A stretch of 64,000 nt of DNA from Stigmatella erecta (GTDB taxonomy: Bacteria > Myxococcota > Myxococcia > Myxococcales > Myxococcaceae), in NCBI RefSeq assembly GCF_900111745.1, contig NZ_FOIJ01000001.1, forward strand, positions 248,001 through 312,000. The letters run 5' to 3'. Positions 16,663 through 25,496 of this stretch are shown here, piece after piece. Below the pieces are notes generated by a model. It did no database searches, was not told where the DNA came from, and was given only the letters and a program-made list of their open reading frames with translations. Each line of letters begins with the position of its first letter. Position 1 is the stretch's first letter. Both the position numbers and the translations under genes were made by a program.

Positions 16663-18236
16663 GGGGATGGCTGCTGGCGGTGTTGCTGGGCTCCGGAGTG
16701 GCCTCGGCCCAGGGAGAGGAGGCGCTGCGGGTGGCGGTGGTGGTGGGCAGCAACACCGGCCTGCGGGAAGAGGCGGCCCTCGACTACGCCGAGGCGGATG
16801 CCCGGCGCTTCCATGAGCTGATCCGGGAGGCGGGCCAGGTGGCTCCGGACCACGCCTTCCTGGTGACGGAAGGGGGCGCGGAGGCGGTCCGGCGCGCGCT
16901 GTCCCAGGCCCGGCAGTTGCTGGCCCAGGCGCACCCGCGGGGGCGGGGCACTTTGATCTTCTATGCGTCCGCCCACGCGGATGAGGAGTCCCTGCACCTG
17001 GAGGGGACGAAGCTGCCCCTCGCGGAGCTGACCCAGGTGCTGGAGGACACACCGGCCACGCTGCGGGTGGCCCTCCTCGATGCGTGCCGGACACCGGTGG
17101 CGGCGCGTACCAAGGGAGGCATGCCCCGCGCCGCGGAGGTCCCCGTGCAGTGGGAGGTTCCCGCGCAGGTGGAGGGGATGGTGGTGCTCCGGTCGGCGGG
17201 GGAGGGGGAGCCCGCGCAGGAGTGGTCCGCCCTGCGGGGCTCGCTCTTCACGCACCACCTGCTGGCGGCGCTGCGCGGACTGGCGGATGCGAACGAGGAT
17301 GGGGCCGTCACGCTGGCGGAGCTCTACGCGTACACCTGGCGCCACACGCTGGCCAGCTCCACGCGAGGAGGGGTGGGGCTCCAGCATCCGAGCTTCGACA
17401 TCCGCCTGAGGGGCTGGGGAGAGTGGGTGATGGCGCGCCCGGCGAGGCTCGGGGCCCAGCTGGTGCTCGGAGAGGACGTGGAGGGCAGCCTCTGGGTCAC
17501 GGATCACCAGAACGGGCTGGTGGCGGAGGTGCGCAAGGCCCGGGGCGAGGCCGTGCGGCTGGCGGTGCGGCCGGGACGCTACCAGGTGGTCCGCCCCAAG
17601 GGCGCGTTCGCCGAGGCGGCCGAGGTGCTCCTGGGCTGGAACGCGGAGCGGGTTCTGACCCGGTCCGGCTTCCTGCGCGTGCCGCGGCAGCGCGCCCGTC
17701 TCCGCGGGGGCGCGCCGCTGGTGCTGCGCCCGTGGGCACTGAGCGCCGGGTATGCCCTGTCCTCGGGCTCGGTGCGGGGCCTGGGGCCGGAGCACTTCGC
17801 GGAAGTCGGGCTCCGTCACCGGTGGGCCCGGGCCGTGGCGGGCGTGCGGCTGGGCTTCACGCAGGCCCGGAGGGCTCGGGAAGATCTCCTCCTGGCGCAG
17901 ACCGGGCTTCAGGCTGCCGTGAGCGCGGGCTTCCCGTTTCCCCTGGGGCCCGTGGAGGTGACGGTGGGGGCCGAGGGCCGTGCGACGTGGGTGTCCCAGT
18001 CCTTCACACGGGCAGATACGGAACAGGCCGGTCGGCTCTTCGGCGTCGAAGAGCCCCGGCGCTGGGGGCTCATTCCCGGCGTGGGGCCGTTCGCGTCCGT
18101 GGCATACCTCCTGGCGGAGCCGCTCCTGCTGGGGGTGGAGGGCACCGTGGGCGTCATCCGGACGCCCCGGTACGATGGCAAGGCGGTGGTCCTGCCTTCG
18201 GCCCAGCTGCGCCTGGCGCTGCACTGGGCGCTGTGA
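16659..18236 (+). CDS. Secreted caspase-family (C14) protein with C-terminal beta domain
   Basis: A 525-residue protein with a signal peptide (cleavage near ASA, residue 17). Residues about 23-250 form a caspase-like domain: VAVVVGSNTG at the first strand, catalytic H106 in ASAHADE, and C143 in LLDACRTP. The histidine motif reads AHA where most relatives have GHG. DANEDGAVTLAE is a calcium-loop-like insert, common in this branch. Residues about 330-525 are strand-rich with alternating hydrophobics and end in LRLALHWAL. This looks like an outer-membrane barrel or beta sandwich. AAGGAGGGG precedes the ATG. A secreted caspase-like protease downstream of its own ECF/anti-sigma pair is the notable feature. 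Confidence 0.82.
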   Translation: MRGWLLAVLLGSGVASAQGEEALRVAVVVGSNTGLREEAALDYAEADARRFHELIREAGQVAPDHAFLVTEGGAEAVRRALSQARQLLAQAHPRGRGTLIFYASAHADEESLHLEGTKLPLAELTQVLEDTPATLRVALLDACRTPVAARTKGGMPRAAEVPVQWEVPAQVEGMVVLRSAGEGEPAQEWSALRGSLFTHHLLAALRGLADANEDGAVTLAELYAYTWRHTLASSTRGGVGLQHPSFDIRLRGWGEWVMARPARLGAQLVLGEDVEGSLWVTDHQNGLVAEVRKARGEAVRLAVRPGRYQVVRPKGAFAEAAEVLLGWNAERVLTRSGFLRVPRQRARLRGGAPLVLRPWALSAGYALSSGSVRGLGPEHFAEVGLRHRWARAVAGVRLGFTQARRAREDLLLAQTGLQAAVSAGFPFPLGPVEVTVGAEGRATWVSQSFTRADTEQAGRLFGVEEPRRWGLIPGVGPFASVAYLLAEPLLLGVEGTVGVIRTPRYDGKAVVLPSAQLRLALHWAL

Positions 18237-18292
18237 GCGCTCACTTGAGCCTCTTTACGCCGCTCCCATCGTCCCGCCGTAGCCGTCGGGGG

Positions 18293-20482
18293 TCAGCCTT
18301 CCACGACGGTGAAGTGAGACACCAGCCGGTAGGCACTGAGGGTTCCGCTGTCGTCCAGCAGGTAGAGGCCAAGCCGCGAGTCCACCTGGAGCGCCACGAG
18401 TCCAGCCCCCGCGCGCACCTGGCCCAGCACCTGGCCTCCCTTGGGATCCACGGCGCGCACCTGATCGCCGGCCAGCAGGGTGATGCCGCGCGAGGTGCGG
18501 GCGGGCAGGGCGGTGGGGAGGGCCTCCCCCACGGCGCCCACGCGCCAGCTCAGCTCGCCGGAGGTCTCCACCCGGGCCGCCGCGCCGCTGGCGGCAGTCA
18601 CCAGCACCGCGCCCGGCAGCGCGGCCAGTGCATAGGGGCCCGTGCCCAGGTGCAGCGCGCGCTCCCACAGGAGCTTCCCCTTCGAATCCAGGCAGAGCAG
18701 CACGCCTTCCCGGTCCCGCTCCCCGGCGATGTACAGGCGCGTGCGCGACGTCAGGGGAGCCGAGGGCATGGCCAGGTGGAACTCACGCGTCCACGCCACG
18801 TCTCCGGAGTGCGCATCCGCCATCAGCAGCGCGTGGTGCGAGCCCCGCCCCAGCAGCGCCACGAAGTGCTTGCCCCAGGGCACCGGCGTGCCGTGGAAGG
18901 GCTGTGGCGCCCGCATCCGGTAGCGCACCTGCCCATCCGTGATGTCCAGCCCGTACAGGTAGCCCGAGTCCGTGGCCAGCATCGCCCGGTGTCCCTGCAT
19001 CGCCAGCCAGCTGCGCTGGGTGCGCGGCGGGGCCAGGCGCCAGATTTCCCGGCCGGTCACCTCCGCGTAGGCCAGCACCGTCCGGTCCTCCGCCAGGGTG
19101 ATGAGCAGTCCGTCCTGGCGCACCAATTGCGGACCCAGCGTCAGCCCGTCGTGGTCGTGCAACCACCGGGCACTCGGGCTCGGGCCCATGAAGCCGAGGA
19201 CACGGTCCAGGTCTGCGGTCACCACGTGGCCCTCCACCGTGGCCGCCACCCCGTGGCTCGAGGCGCGCCGCCACAGCATCTCCCCGTCCTTGCGGGACAC
19301 GGCGCAGGCCATCTCCCGCGAGCAGAACACCGCCGCCTGGCGCCCCAGGTGGAGCTGCCCAAACTCCGCGCCCGTCAGCCCCTTCTGGGACCAGCGCTTC
19401 TCGAAGCGCAACCGGCGCAGGCGCCCGGGCACCGGCAGGGGCTTGCCCGCGCCCTGCGCACGCCCCCGTCCCCGGGCCTGGGCCTCTCCCTCGGAAGGAG
19501 GGGCGGCGGCCCCGCGCAGGTGCGACAGCCCCTCCCGGCACCGGTCCGTCAGCTCCACGAGATAGGGGTTCGAGGCCTGGGCGCGCTCACGCTCCGAGAT
19601 GGCCAGCGCCAGCGCCTGCCCCAGGTGGAACATCGCCGCCACCAGCGCCTCCCCCTTCACCTCGAAGGCGGCGCCCGCGCCCAGCTTTCCCCGCCCCGCG
19701 GCCAGCTCCAGCGAGAGCCCCGGCTTCACCCCGGCCAGCTCCAGGGAGAAGCGGGGCTCGCCGAGCTCCACGGCCCGGGACAGCTCCACCGCCTGCCGGG
19801 ACAGCTCCAGCGCGGTGAGGAAAGGGGGGCCGGAGGCCCGCCACGCCGTGGGCTGGCCGGGCAGGGCGAGCCAGACCTCGCCCGCGCACAGCAGGCTGCC
19901 CAGGGCCGCGCCCGGGTCCTTGCCCCGGGAGCGCAGCAGGTCCGCCGCATCCTTCAGTTCGAAGCCGAAGCCGGGCACCTCCGAGGGCTCCACCCGGAGG
20001 GCGAAGGGCTCGGGGCGGGGGGCCTTGTGCACCACCCCGGGGCCGCTGAGCTGGCGCAGGGCCTCCTTCAGCTCCCGGGCCGGGGGGGTGGAGAGCGTGC
20101 CGGGGGCCACCCGGGTGAGGTCCGCCAGGAAGCCCCGGCCGCACTCCCGCGCCGCCTCGGCCAGCTCCTCCAGGTCCACCCGCACGGGCGGCCGCAGCAG
20201 CCGCGCCGGGCGCCCCAGGCTCGCCACGGCCAGGTCCACCTCGGTCCCGGTGCGCCGCAGCACCAGCTCCAGCCCCGCCTCCACCAGGGAGACCTGGGCC
20301 AGCCCCTCTTTTCCGGAGTGCAGGGAGGCCGCCGCGCGCGTCAGGGCGGACACCACCTCCACGAGCGGTTCCTCCACTGCCCCAGAAAGAAGGTTGACGC
20401 CATCCAATTCCAAGGCGATGGAATCCAGCGGCGGAGCCGAGGGTTCGCGCTTCCAGCGCTGTCCAAGACGAAAGCGGGTCAT
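18293..20482 (-). CDS. PQQ-like beta-propeller protein
   Basis: A 729-residue protein with no obvious signal peptide, so probably cytoplasmic. Residues 1-330 are helical/beta mixed with no family I recognise. A basic linker, rich in Gly, Arg and Gln, follows near 335-365. Residues about 370-725 show repeated blades such as AVSRKDGEMLWRR, AEVTGREIWRLAP, LDITDGQVRYRM, ADAHSGDVAWTR and LDSKGKLLWERAL, the PQQ/BamB-like propeller pattern. The ATG at 20482 has GGGAACGG upstream. It is divergent from the HARE-HTH gene with a 100-bp shared control region. Confidence 0.78.
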   Translation of the reverse strand: MTRFRLGQRWKREPSAPPLDSIALELDGVNLLSGAVEEPLVEVVSALTRAAASLHSGKEGLAQVSLVEAGLELVLRRTGTEVDLAVASLGRPARLLRPPVRVDLEELAEAARECGRGFLADLTRVAPGTLSTPPARELKEALRQLSGPGVVHKAPRPEPFALRVEPSEVPGFGFELKDAADLLRSRGKDPGAALGSLLCAGEVWLALPGQPTAWRASGPPFLTALELSRQAVELSRAVELGEPRFSLELAGVKPGLSLELAAGRGKLGAGAAFEVKGEALVAAMFHLGQALALAISERERAQASNPYLVELTDRCREGLSHLRGAAAPPSEGEAQARGRGRAQGAGKPLPVPGRLRRLRFEKRWSQKGLTGAEFGQLHLGRQAAVFCSREMACAVSRKDGEMLWRRASSHGVAATVEGHVVTADLDRVLGFMGPSPSARWLHDHDGLTLGPQLVRQDGLLITLAEDRTVLAYAEVTGREIWRLAPPRTQRSWLAMQGHRAMLATDSGYLYGLDITDGQVRYRMRAPQPFHGTPVPWGKHFVALLGRGSHHALLMADAHSGDVAWTREFHLAMPSAPLTSRTRLYIAGERDREGVLLCLDSKGKLLWERALHLGTGPYALAALPGAVLVTAASGAAARVETSGELSWRVGAVGEALPTALPARTSRGITLLAGDQVRAVDPKGGQVLGQVRAGAGLVALQVDSRLGLYLLDDSGTLSAYRLVSHFTVVEG

Positions 20483-20494
20483 CCGTTCCCTTCG

Positions 20495-20524
20495 TTGACA
20501 AGCCAGAATACAGGTGGCTAGCAT
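20495..20524 (+). promoter_or_regulatory. Sigma-70-like promoter for the HARE-HTH gene
   Basis: TTGACA at 20495-20500 is a perfect -35 match. TAGCAT at 20519-20524 lies 18 bases on as a possible -10. Transcription would begin near 20531, about 50 bases ahead of the ATG at 20583. The assignment rests on consensus only. Confidence 0.4.
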
Positions 20525-20582
20525 CCGCCGCCCATACGGACCTACATTTTTGTAACCGTCTGAAATTCTTGGGGAATACTCG

Positions 20583-22499
20583 ATGACATTTTACGAGGCC
20601 GCGCTCCGAATCCTGGAGAGCGAAGGTCGTCCCCTCCACTTTCTCGAAATCACCGAGAAGTCCATCGCTCAGAACCTCCTGTCCCATGTTGGGAAAACGC
20701 CAGAAATCACGATGCTGTCGCGGCTGGCCGCGATGGCACGGCGGACGCGGGATCGCAAGGTGGTCGTGACCTCCAAGGACACGTTTGCCTTGGTGGACTG
20801 GGCTTTGCAGGAGGATCTGGAAGCACTGGCACAGACCGGGGTGGTGGAGCCGAACCCGGAAGAGGATCTGCCGCCGCTGCGCCCCGCGGAGCGCCACCCC
20901 GAGCCGCGCACGGACAACGTGCGGGCCACGGGCCGGGGCAGCGAGCGCAAGCGCCGCCGGGAGGATGACGAGGAGCGCGGTGGCCGCAAGCGCCGGTTCC
21001 CGCCCCTGCCGGAGGTGGTGTTCGAGATCCTCAGCGAGGCGGAGGCGGGCCTGCGGGCCGAGCAGCTCATCGAGCGTGCCCGGTCGCGGGAGCTGGCCCC
21101 CGAGGACATCACCGTGGAGGCGGTGCTCACCGCGCTCCTGGAGGACAACCAGCGGCGCATCGACGCGGGGCGCCGTCCCCAGTTCTCCTTCAACAAGCAG
21201 TCGAGCGAGGTGAGCCTGGAGCGCGCGGGCTCGCCCAGCGAGGCGCCGCCCCTGGAGCTGCAGGCGGCGTTCGCCGCGGCCCTGGGCATTCCCCTGGAAG
21301 GAGGGCGGCCCCTGCTGGCGCGCCCCGCGGCCGCCGCGGGAACGGCCGAGGCGCTGGTGGACCCGGCGCAGCTGGCCACGCTCAAGGCGACGCTCAAGGA
21401 CGTGCGCCGCTCGGTGGCGCGGGGCCTGCGCAAGCGCCTGGGCGAGCTGGAGGTGGGCACGTTCGAGAAGTCCGTCGTGAAGATGATGCACGCGCTGCAC
21501 TTCCGGGAGCTGAAGGTCGCCAAGCGCTCCAAGGAAGGCCCCCTGCTCACCGCGCGCAAGCGCGAGGGCAGCGTGGAGCTGCGCTACGCGGTGCGGCTGC
21601 TCAAGGGCACGTCCACCGTGGACCGCAAGATGGTGCAGGAGCTGCGGCGTGACTTGGGCCACTACTCGGCGCAGGTGGGCCTGCTGGTGAGCGCGGGCGA
21701 GGCGCGCGGTGATGCCCGCACCGAGGCGCAGGCCAGCGGCGCGCTGGTGATGCTGTGGTGCGGCGACGCGCTCGGCGAGAAGTTCCTCGAGGCGAAGACG
21801 GCGGTGTCCATCACCCAGGTGGAGCTGTTCGACATCGACGAGCGCTTCTTCGAGGCGGCGAAGCTCGATGCCGACGAGGCCCAGCGCCGGCGCGAGGAGC
21901 GTCAGCGCGAGAAGCAGACCCGGGGCGAGCCGGGCGGCAAGGAGGCTTCCTCCCGCCGGGGCGAGGAGTCCGAGGAGGACAAGGAGCAGGTCCTCGTCGA
22001 GGAGCCCAAGCCCATCGAGGCCGAGGTGCGCGAGAGCAGCCTCTCCGCGGTGCCGCCCCCGCCGCCCCCGGAGGACGAGGATCAGGGCGAGGAGGGCGAC
22101 GACGAAGGGGAGGATGAGGACCTCGAGGCCGCGAGTGCCTTCGTGGGAGGCACCCCCGAGGGAGGCGCGTCCGCGGAGGGCGGCACCCCGGCCGAGCGTA
22201 AGCGCCGCCGCCGCCGCCGCCGTGGGCGCCGGGGCCGTGGCAACAAGCCCGAGGCAGGCGCCCCGGGTGCGGCGCCGGCAGGGGAGGCGGCTCCCGAGGG
22301 AGCGCCTGCCGCTGGCATCGTGGCCGCCGCCGAGGCCGCCTCGGCAGAGGCAGCACCGCCCACAGGAGAGGCCACAGCGCCTGCGGAAGAGGCAGCACCG
22401 CCCGCCGGAGAGGCGCCCGCGGCCGAGGAGCCGCCGCCTGCTCCTCCCACCGGGGGAGGCTCTTCCGAGGGAGGCACTTCCGAGGGGAACCCGAGCTAA
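20583..22499 (+). CDS. HARE-HTH protein with degenerate Mrr-like domain and long charged tail
   Basis: A 638-residue protein. Residues 1-75 fit the HARE-HTH winged helix (FYEAALRILESEG, then TFALVDW). Residues 140-205 look like a second winged helix. Residues about 285-425 resemble the Mrr/restriction-endonuclease-like fold (FEKSVVKMMHALHF, then VGLLVSAGE and LWCGDALGEKFL). The usual catalytic D and (E/Q)xK are not visible; that strand reads ELRYAVRLLKG. The last 200 residues are low-complexity: an acidic block, a run of arginines (RKRRRRRRR-type), then Ala/Pro/Glu. A non-cleaving DNA-associated role is inferred. GGGGAATACTCG precedes the ATG. Confidence 0.75.
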   Translation: MTFYEAALRILESEGRPLHFLEITEKSIAQNLLSHVGKTPEITMLSRLAAMARRTRDRKVVVTSKDTFALVDWALQEDLEALAQTGVVEPNPEEDLPPLRPAERHPEPRTDNVRATGRGSERKRRREDDEERGGRKRRFPPLPEVVFEILSEAEAGLRAEQLIERARSRELAPEDITVEAVLTALLEDNQRRIDAGRRPQFSFNKQSSEVSLERAGSPSEAPPLELQAAFAAALGIPLEGGRPLLARPAAAAGTAEALVDPAQLATLKATLKDVRRSVARGLRKRLGELEVGTFEKSVVKMMHALHFRELKVAKRSKEGPLLTARKREGSVELRYAVRLLKGTSTVDRKMVQELRRDLGHYSAQVGLLVSAGEARGDARTEAQASGALVMLWCGDALGEKFLEAKTAVSITQVELFDIDERFFEAAKLDADEAQRRREERQREKQTRGEPGGKEASSRRGEESEEDKEQVLVEEPKPIEAEVRESSLSAVPPPPPPEDEDQGEEGDDEGEDEDLEAASAFVGGTPEGGASAEGGTPAERKRRRRRRRGRRGRGNKPEAGAPGAAPAGEAAPEGAPAAGIVAAAEAASAEAAPPTGEATAPAEEAAPPAGEAPAAEEPPPAPPTGGGSSEGGTSEGNPS

Positions 22500-22547
22500 C
22501 GGTTCGCGGGGACGGGCGGGGGGGGAGTGAGGTACGGTGAGGGGGTC

Positions 22548-23465
22548 ATGAAGCCGTTCTTGCTCCTCACCACCGGTCTCCTGCTGCTGGGCGCCTGCCG
22601 TTCTCAGGCGCCCCGCTACCCGGTGGGAGAGGTCCGGCTGTCGGGAGAGACGGTCACGGACAACTCCCAGCTCGCGCTGGAGCCCGATCAGATCCGGGAG
22701 CTCTTCCAGCAGTCCCTCCAGGCCAGCAAGCGCTTCGAGCTGCTCCAGGACAAGCAGGCCGGTGAGGCGCGCCCGTGGCGGCTGACGCTGGAGCTGCCCT
22801 TCACCCGGGAGATCCTCAAGGACGACAGCAAGCACACCTATGCGGAGGTCGGCGCCACGCTGGTGCTGGAGCGCTTCGGCGGGGATCTCCCCGAGCGCTA
22901 CGAGGTGGTCGGCCTGGGAGAGACCCGGGTGGCCGCGGAGACGCCCGAGGCCCGGCGCAAGGCCCTGCGGGCCTCGCTCGACGCCGCGCTCCGCCAGGTG
23001 ACCGACCTGGCGCAGCTCCAGCTCTCCTCGCTGGAGCGTGACAGCGGCGCGCTCGTGCAGGACCTCCAGTCGTCGGATTCCCGGGTCCGCGAGTTCGCCC
23101 TACGGACGCTGGCCGAGCGCCGCCACCCGGCCGCGGCGCCCCTGCTCATCGAACAGCTCAAGTCGAGCGACGCCACCACTGTGCGGCAGGCCATCGGGGC
23201 GCTGGTGGAGATGCGCGCCGCGGCCGCCGTGCCGGCCCTCATCGATCTGTCCCGGGGCAAGGAGGTGGGCTTCCTGCAGGAGCTCGTCTTCGCGCTGGGG
23301 GAGATCGGCGGCAGCGAGGCGGAGGCGTACCTCTACACCGTGGCGGAGGGGCATGATCAGCCCGCCATCCAGGCCGCCGCGCAGCAGGCCCTGGAAACGC
23401 TTCACGCATCACGCAAGCACGGCTCACCGGAGGCGCGTGGGACGCTGTCCCCCGCGAACCATTGA
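22548..23465 (+). CDS. HEAT-repeat lipoprotein
   Basis: A 305-residue protein with a lipoprotein signal (hydrophobic stretch ending LLLGAC, acceptor cysteine near residue 17). Residues about 30-165 are a mixed domain of unknown type. Residues about 170-290 are HEAT-like helical repeats (VREFALRTLAERRHPAAAPLLIEQL and its copies), usually a protein-binding scaffold. It is probably on the inner face of the outer membrane. The ATG at 22548 has a G-rich ribosome site just upstream. It is followed after 4 bp by another lipoprotein gene. Confidence 0.78.
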   Translation: MKPFLLLTTGLLLLGACRSQAPRYPVGEVRLSGETVTDNSQLALEPDQIRELFQQSLQASKRFELLQDKQAGEARPWRLTLELPFTREILKDDSKHTYAEVGATLVLERFGGDLPERYEVVGLGETRVAAETPEARRKALRASLDAALRQVTDLAQLQLSSLERDSGALVQDLQSSDSRVREFALRTLAERRHPAAAPLLIEQLKSSDATTVRQAIGALVEMRAAAAVPALIDLSRGKEVGFLQELVFALGEIGGSEAEAYLYTVAEGHDQPAIQAAAQQALETLHASRKHGSPEARGTLSPANH

Positions 23466-23469
23466 ACGT

Positions 23470-24075
23470 ATGAAGGTCTCTCTCGTTGGGGTGGGGGCCC
23501 TGGTGTCCGCGGCCCTGGTCTGGAGCGGTTGTGCCAAGCGGGTCGCGGCGGAGGAGCCCGCTCCGGCCCCCGCGTCGCTGGCCACCTATTATCCCCTGGC
23601 CGTGGGCAACGCCTGGACGTACCGGCTCAATGGCCGGGACGACAAGCGCGTGGGGGTGAAGATCACCGGTGAGGAGGGTGGCTACTTCATCGACAACCAG
23701 AACAGCCAGCTCACCGTGGACAGCTTCGGCATCCGGGACCAGAAGCGCTACCTGCTGCGGGGCCCCGTCGAGGCGGGCCACTCGTGGACGAACGTGGTGT
23801 CGGTCTCCTCCACGGAGCGCTACCGCATCCTCTGGGCGGGCAGCCCCTGCGAGGTCCCGGCGGGCACCTTCCCCAACTGCGTCCAGGTGGAGGCGCGCAA
23901 CCGCGTGGATGCGGACACCACGCTCGTCAACACGCTCACCTTCGCTGCGGGCGTGGGGCTGGTGCGCATCCAGGTGGAGGCGGAGCGGCAGGGGCAGCGC
24001 ATTCCGCAGACGTGGCTGGAGCTGCTGTCGTACGAGGTGAAGCCGCCCCAGCAGGGCGCAGGGAGAAGCGAATGA
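23470..24075 (+). CDS. Putative lipoprotein of unknown function
   Basis: A 201-residue lipoprotein. The lipobox is VWSGC, with the cysteine near residue 21. The mature part begins with an acidic/proline spacer, and then YYPLAVGNAWTYRL, a motif found in many small secreted beta-sheet proteins of delta-proteobacteria. Two cysteines (in SPCEVPAGTFPNC) may form a disulfide. It overlaps the homoserine dehydrogenase start by 4 bp, but a functional link to amino-acid synthesis is not evident. Confidence 0.75.
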   Translation: MKVSLVGVGALVSAALVWSGCAKRVAAEEPAPAPASLATYYPLAVGNAWTYRLNGRDDKRVGVKITGEEGGYFIDNQNSQLTVDSFGIRDQKRYLLRGPVEAGHSWTNVVSVSSTERYRILWAGSPCEVPAGTFPNCVQVEARNRVDADTTLVNTLTFAAGVGLVRIQVEAERQGQRIPQTWLELLSYEVKPPQQGAGRSE

Positions 24076-25397
24076 AAGAGATCGGCATCGCGCTGCTGGG
24101 CATGGGCAACGTCGGGCTGGGGACCTACCGGATCCTCGCGGACCACGCCCGGGACATCGAGCGCCGCCTGGGCGCGCGCGTGCGCGTGCGCCACATCCTC
24201 GTGCGGGAAGAGGGCAGGGCCCGGCCCGAGGATGTGCCGGCCGAGATCGTCACCCGGAGCATCGACACCCTCCTCGCCGACCCCGAAGTGGCCGTGGTCG
24301 TCGAGGTGATGGGGGGCCTGTCGCCCGCGCGGGAGTACCTGGAGCGCGCCATCGCCTCGGGGCGCCACGTCGTCACCGCCAACAAGGCCCTGCTCACCGC
24401 GCACGGCGAGGCGCTCTTCTCCCAGGCCCTCGCCCGGGGCGTGGACCTGCACTTCGAAGCGGCCGTGTGCGGCGGCATCCCCATCATCCGCACCCTGCGC
24501 GAGGCGCTCGCCTCGGACCGGGTCTCCTCCATCCACGGCATCGTCAACGGGACGACCAACTTCATCCTCTCGGCCATGGCCGATGAGGGCGCGGCCTATG
24601 GGGATGCGCTCGCGCAGGCCCAGAAGCTGGGGTTCGCGGAGGCAGACCCCACCCTGGACGTGAGCGGCATGGACGCGGCGCAGAAGCTCTGCCTGCTGGC
24701 CTCGCTGGCGTTCGCCACGCGCGTCTCGCCGCAGGATGTCCACGTGGAGGGCATCACCTCCTTGCTGCCGGTGGACATCAGCCTGGGGCGCGAGGCGGGC
24801 TATGTCCTCAAGCTGCTGGCCATCGCCCAGCGCTCCTCCGAGGGGCTGGACGTGCGGGTCCACCCGGCCTTCATCCCATCGGCGAGCCCCCTGGCGGACG
24901 TGCGGGGCGCCTTCAACGCGGTGCTGCTCCAGTCGGCGGCGCTCGGCGCGTCGCTGTTCTCCGGGCTGGGGGCGGGCTCGCTGCCCACCGGCAGCGCGGT
25001 GGTGGCGGACATCATCGACATCTGCCGCAACCTGCTGGCGGGCGTCTCGGGCCGGCTGCCCATGCTCTGCCCGCCCTACCTCCAGGAGGCGCCGCGCGTG
25101 CCCACCGTCCAGCGGCGGGGGCCCTTCTACCTGCGCTTCTCCGTGAGCGACGAGCCCGGTGTCCTGGGCCGCATCGCCACCGTGCTGGGCGAGAAGGGCG
25201 TGAGCCTGGCCTCCGTGCTCCAGCGCCCGGCCCGCCCCGAGGATCCGCACGCCACCATTGTCGTCTTCACGCACACCACCCGCGAGCAGGACATACAGGC
25301 CGCGGTGCAGTGGATCGACGCGCTGAAGAGCACGCGGGCGCCCACCCAGGTCATCCGCATCGAGGAAGGGCCCGGGGTGCTGCGGGCGGGCGGGTAG
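24072..25397 (+). CDS. hom: Homoserine dehydrogenase
   Basis: This 441-residue enzyme reduces aspartate semialdehyde to homoserine with NAD(P)H, on the way to threonine and methionine. The nucleotide-binding start is LLGMGNVGLGTYRIL. The substrate region contains VTANKALL, EAAVCGGIPIIRTL and GIVNGTTNFIL, and the catalytic-domain strand is EADPTLDVSGMDAAQKL. A C-terminal ACT domain (about 365-430, FSVSDEPGVLGRIATVL) should allow threonine feedback. The length is typical for the monofunctional enzyme. GGGAGAAG precedes the ATG. Confidence 0.96.
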   Translation: MKEIGIALLGMGNVGLGTYRILADHARDIERRLGARVRVRHILVREEGRARPEDVPAEIVTRSIDTLLADPEVAVVVEVMGGLSPAREYLERAIASGRHVVTANKALLTAHGEALFSQALARGVDLHFEAAVCGGIPIIRTLREALASDRVSSIHGIVNGTTNFILSAMADEGAAYGDALAQAQKLGFAEADPTLDVSGMDAAQKLCLLASLAFATRVSPQDVHVEGITSLLPVDISLGREAGYVLKLLAIAQRSSEGLDVRVHPAFIPSASPLADVRGAFNAVLLQSAALGASLFSGLGAGSLPTGSAVVADIIDICRNLLAGVSGRLPMLCPPYLQEAPRVPTVQRRGPFYLRFSVSDEPGVLGRIATVLGEKGVSLASVLQRPARPEDPHATIVVFTHTTREQDIQAAVQWIDALKSTRAPTQVIRIEEGPGVLRAGG

Positions 25398-25496
25398 GCA
25401 GGCGGGCCAGCGGGGGCCGGGGGAGGGGCCTGCCGTGTTGCACGGCGGGTGAGCCCTCCGTACCCTGCGGGCAACTCGACCCCCGAGGCTGCCCCG

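Noticed and set aside
18234-18243. TGAGCGCTCA palindrome at the end of the caspase-like gene
   Set aside because: A 10-bp palindrome overlapping the stop codon is expected by chance in DNA this rich in G and C. It has no U tract and no clear role.
20583-22499. Restriction-modification or anti-phage system
   Set aside because: No methyltransferase or other defence gene accompanies the Mrr-like domain, and its catalytic residues are not visible.
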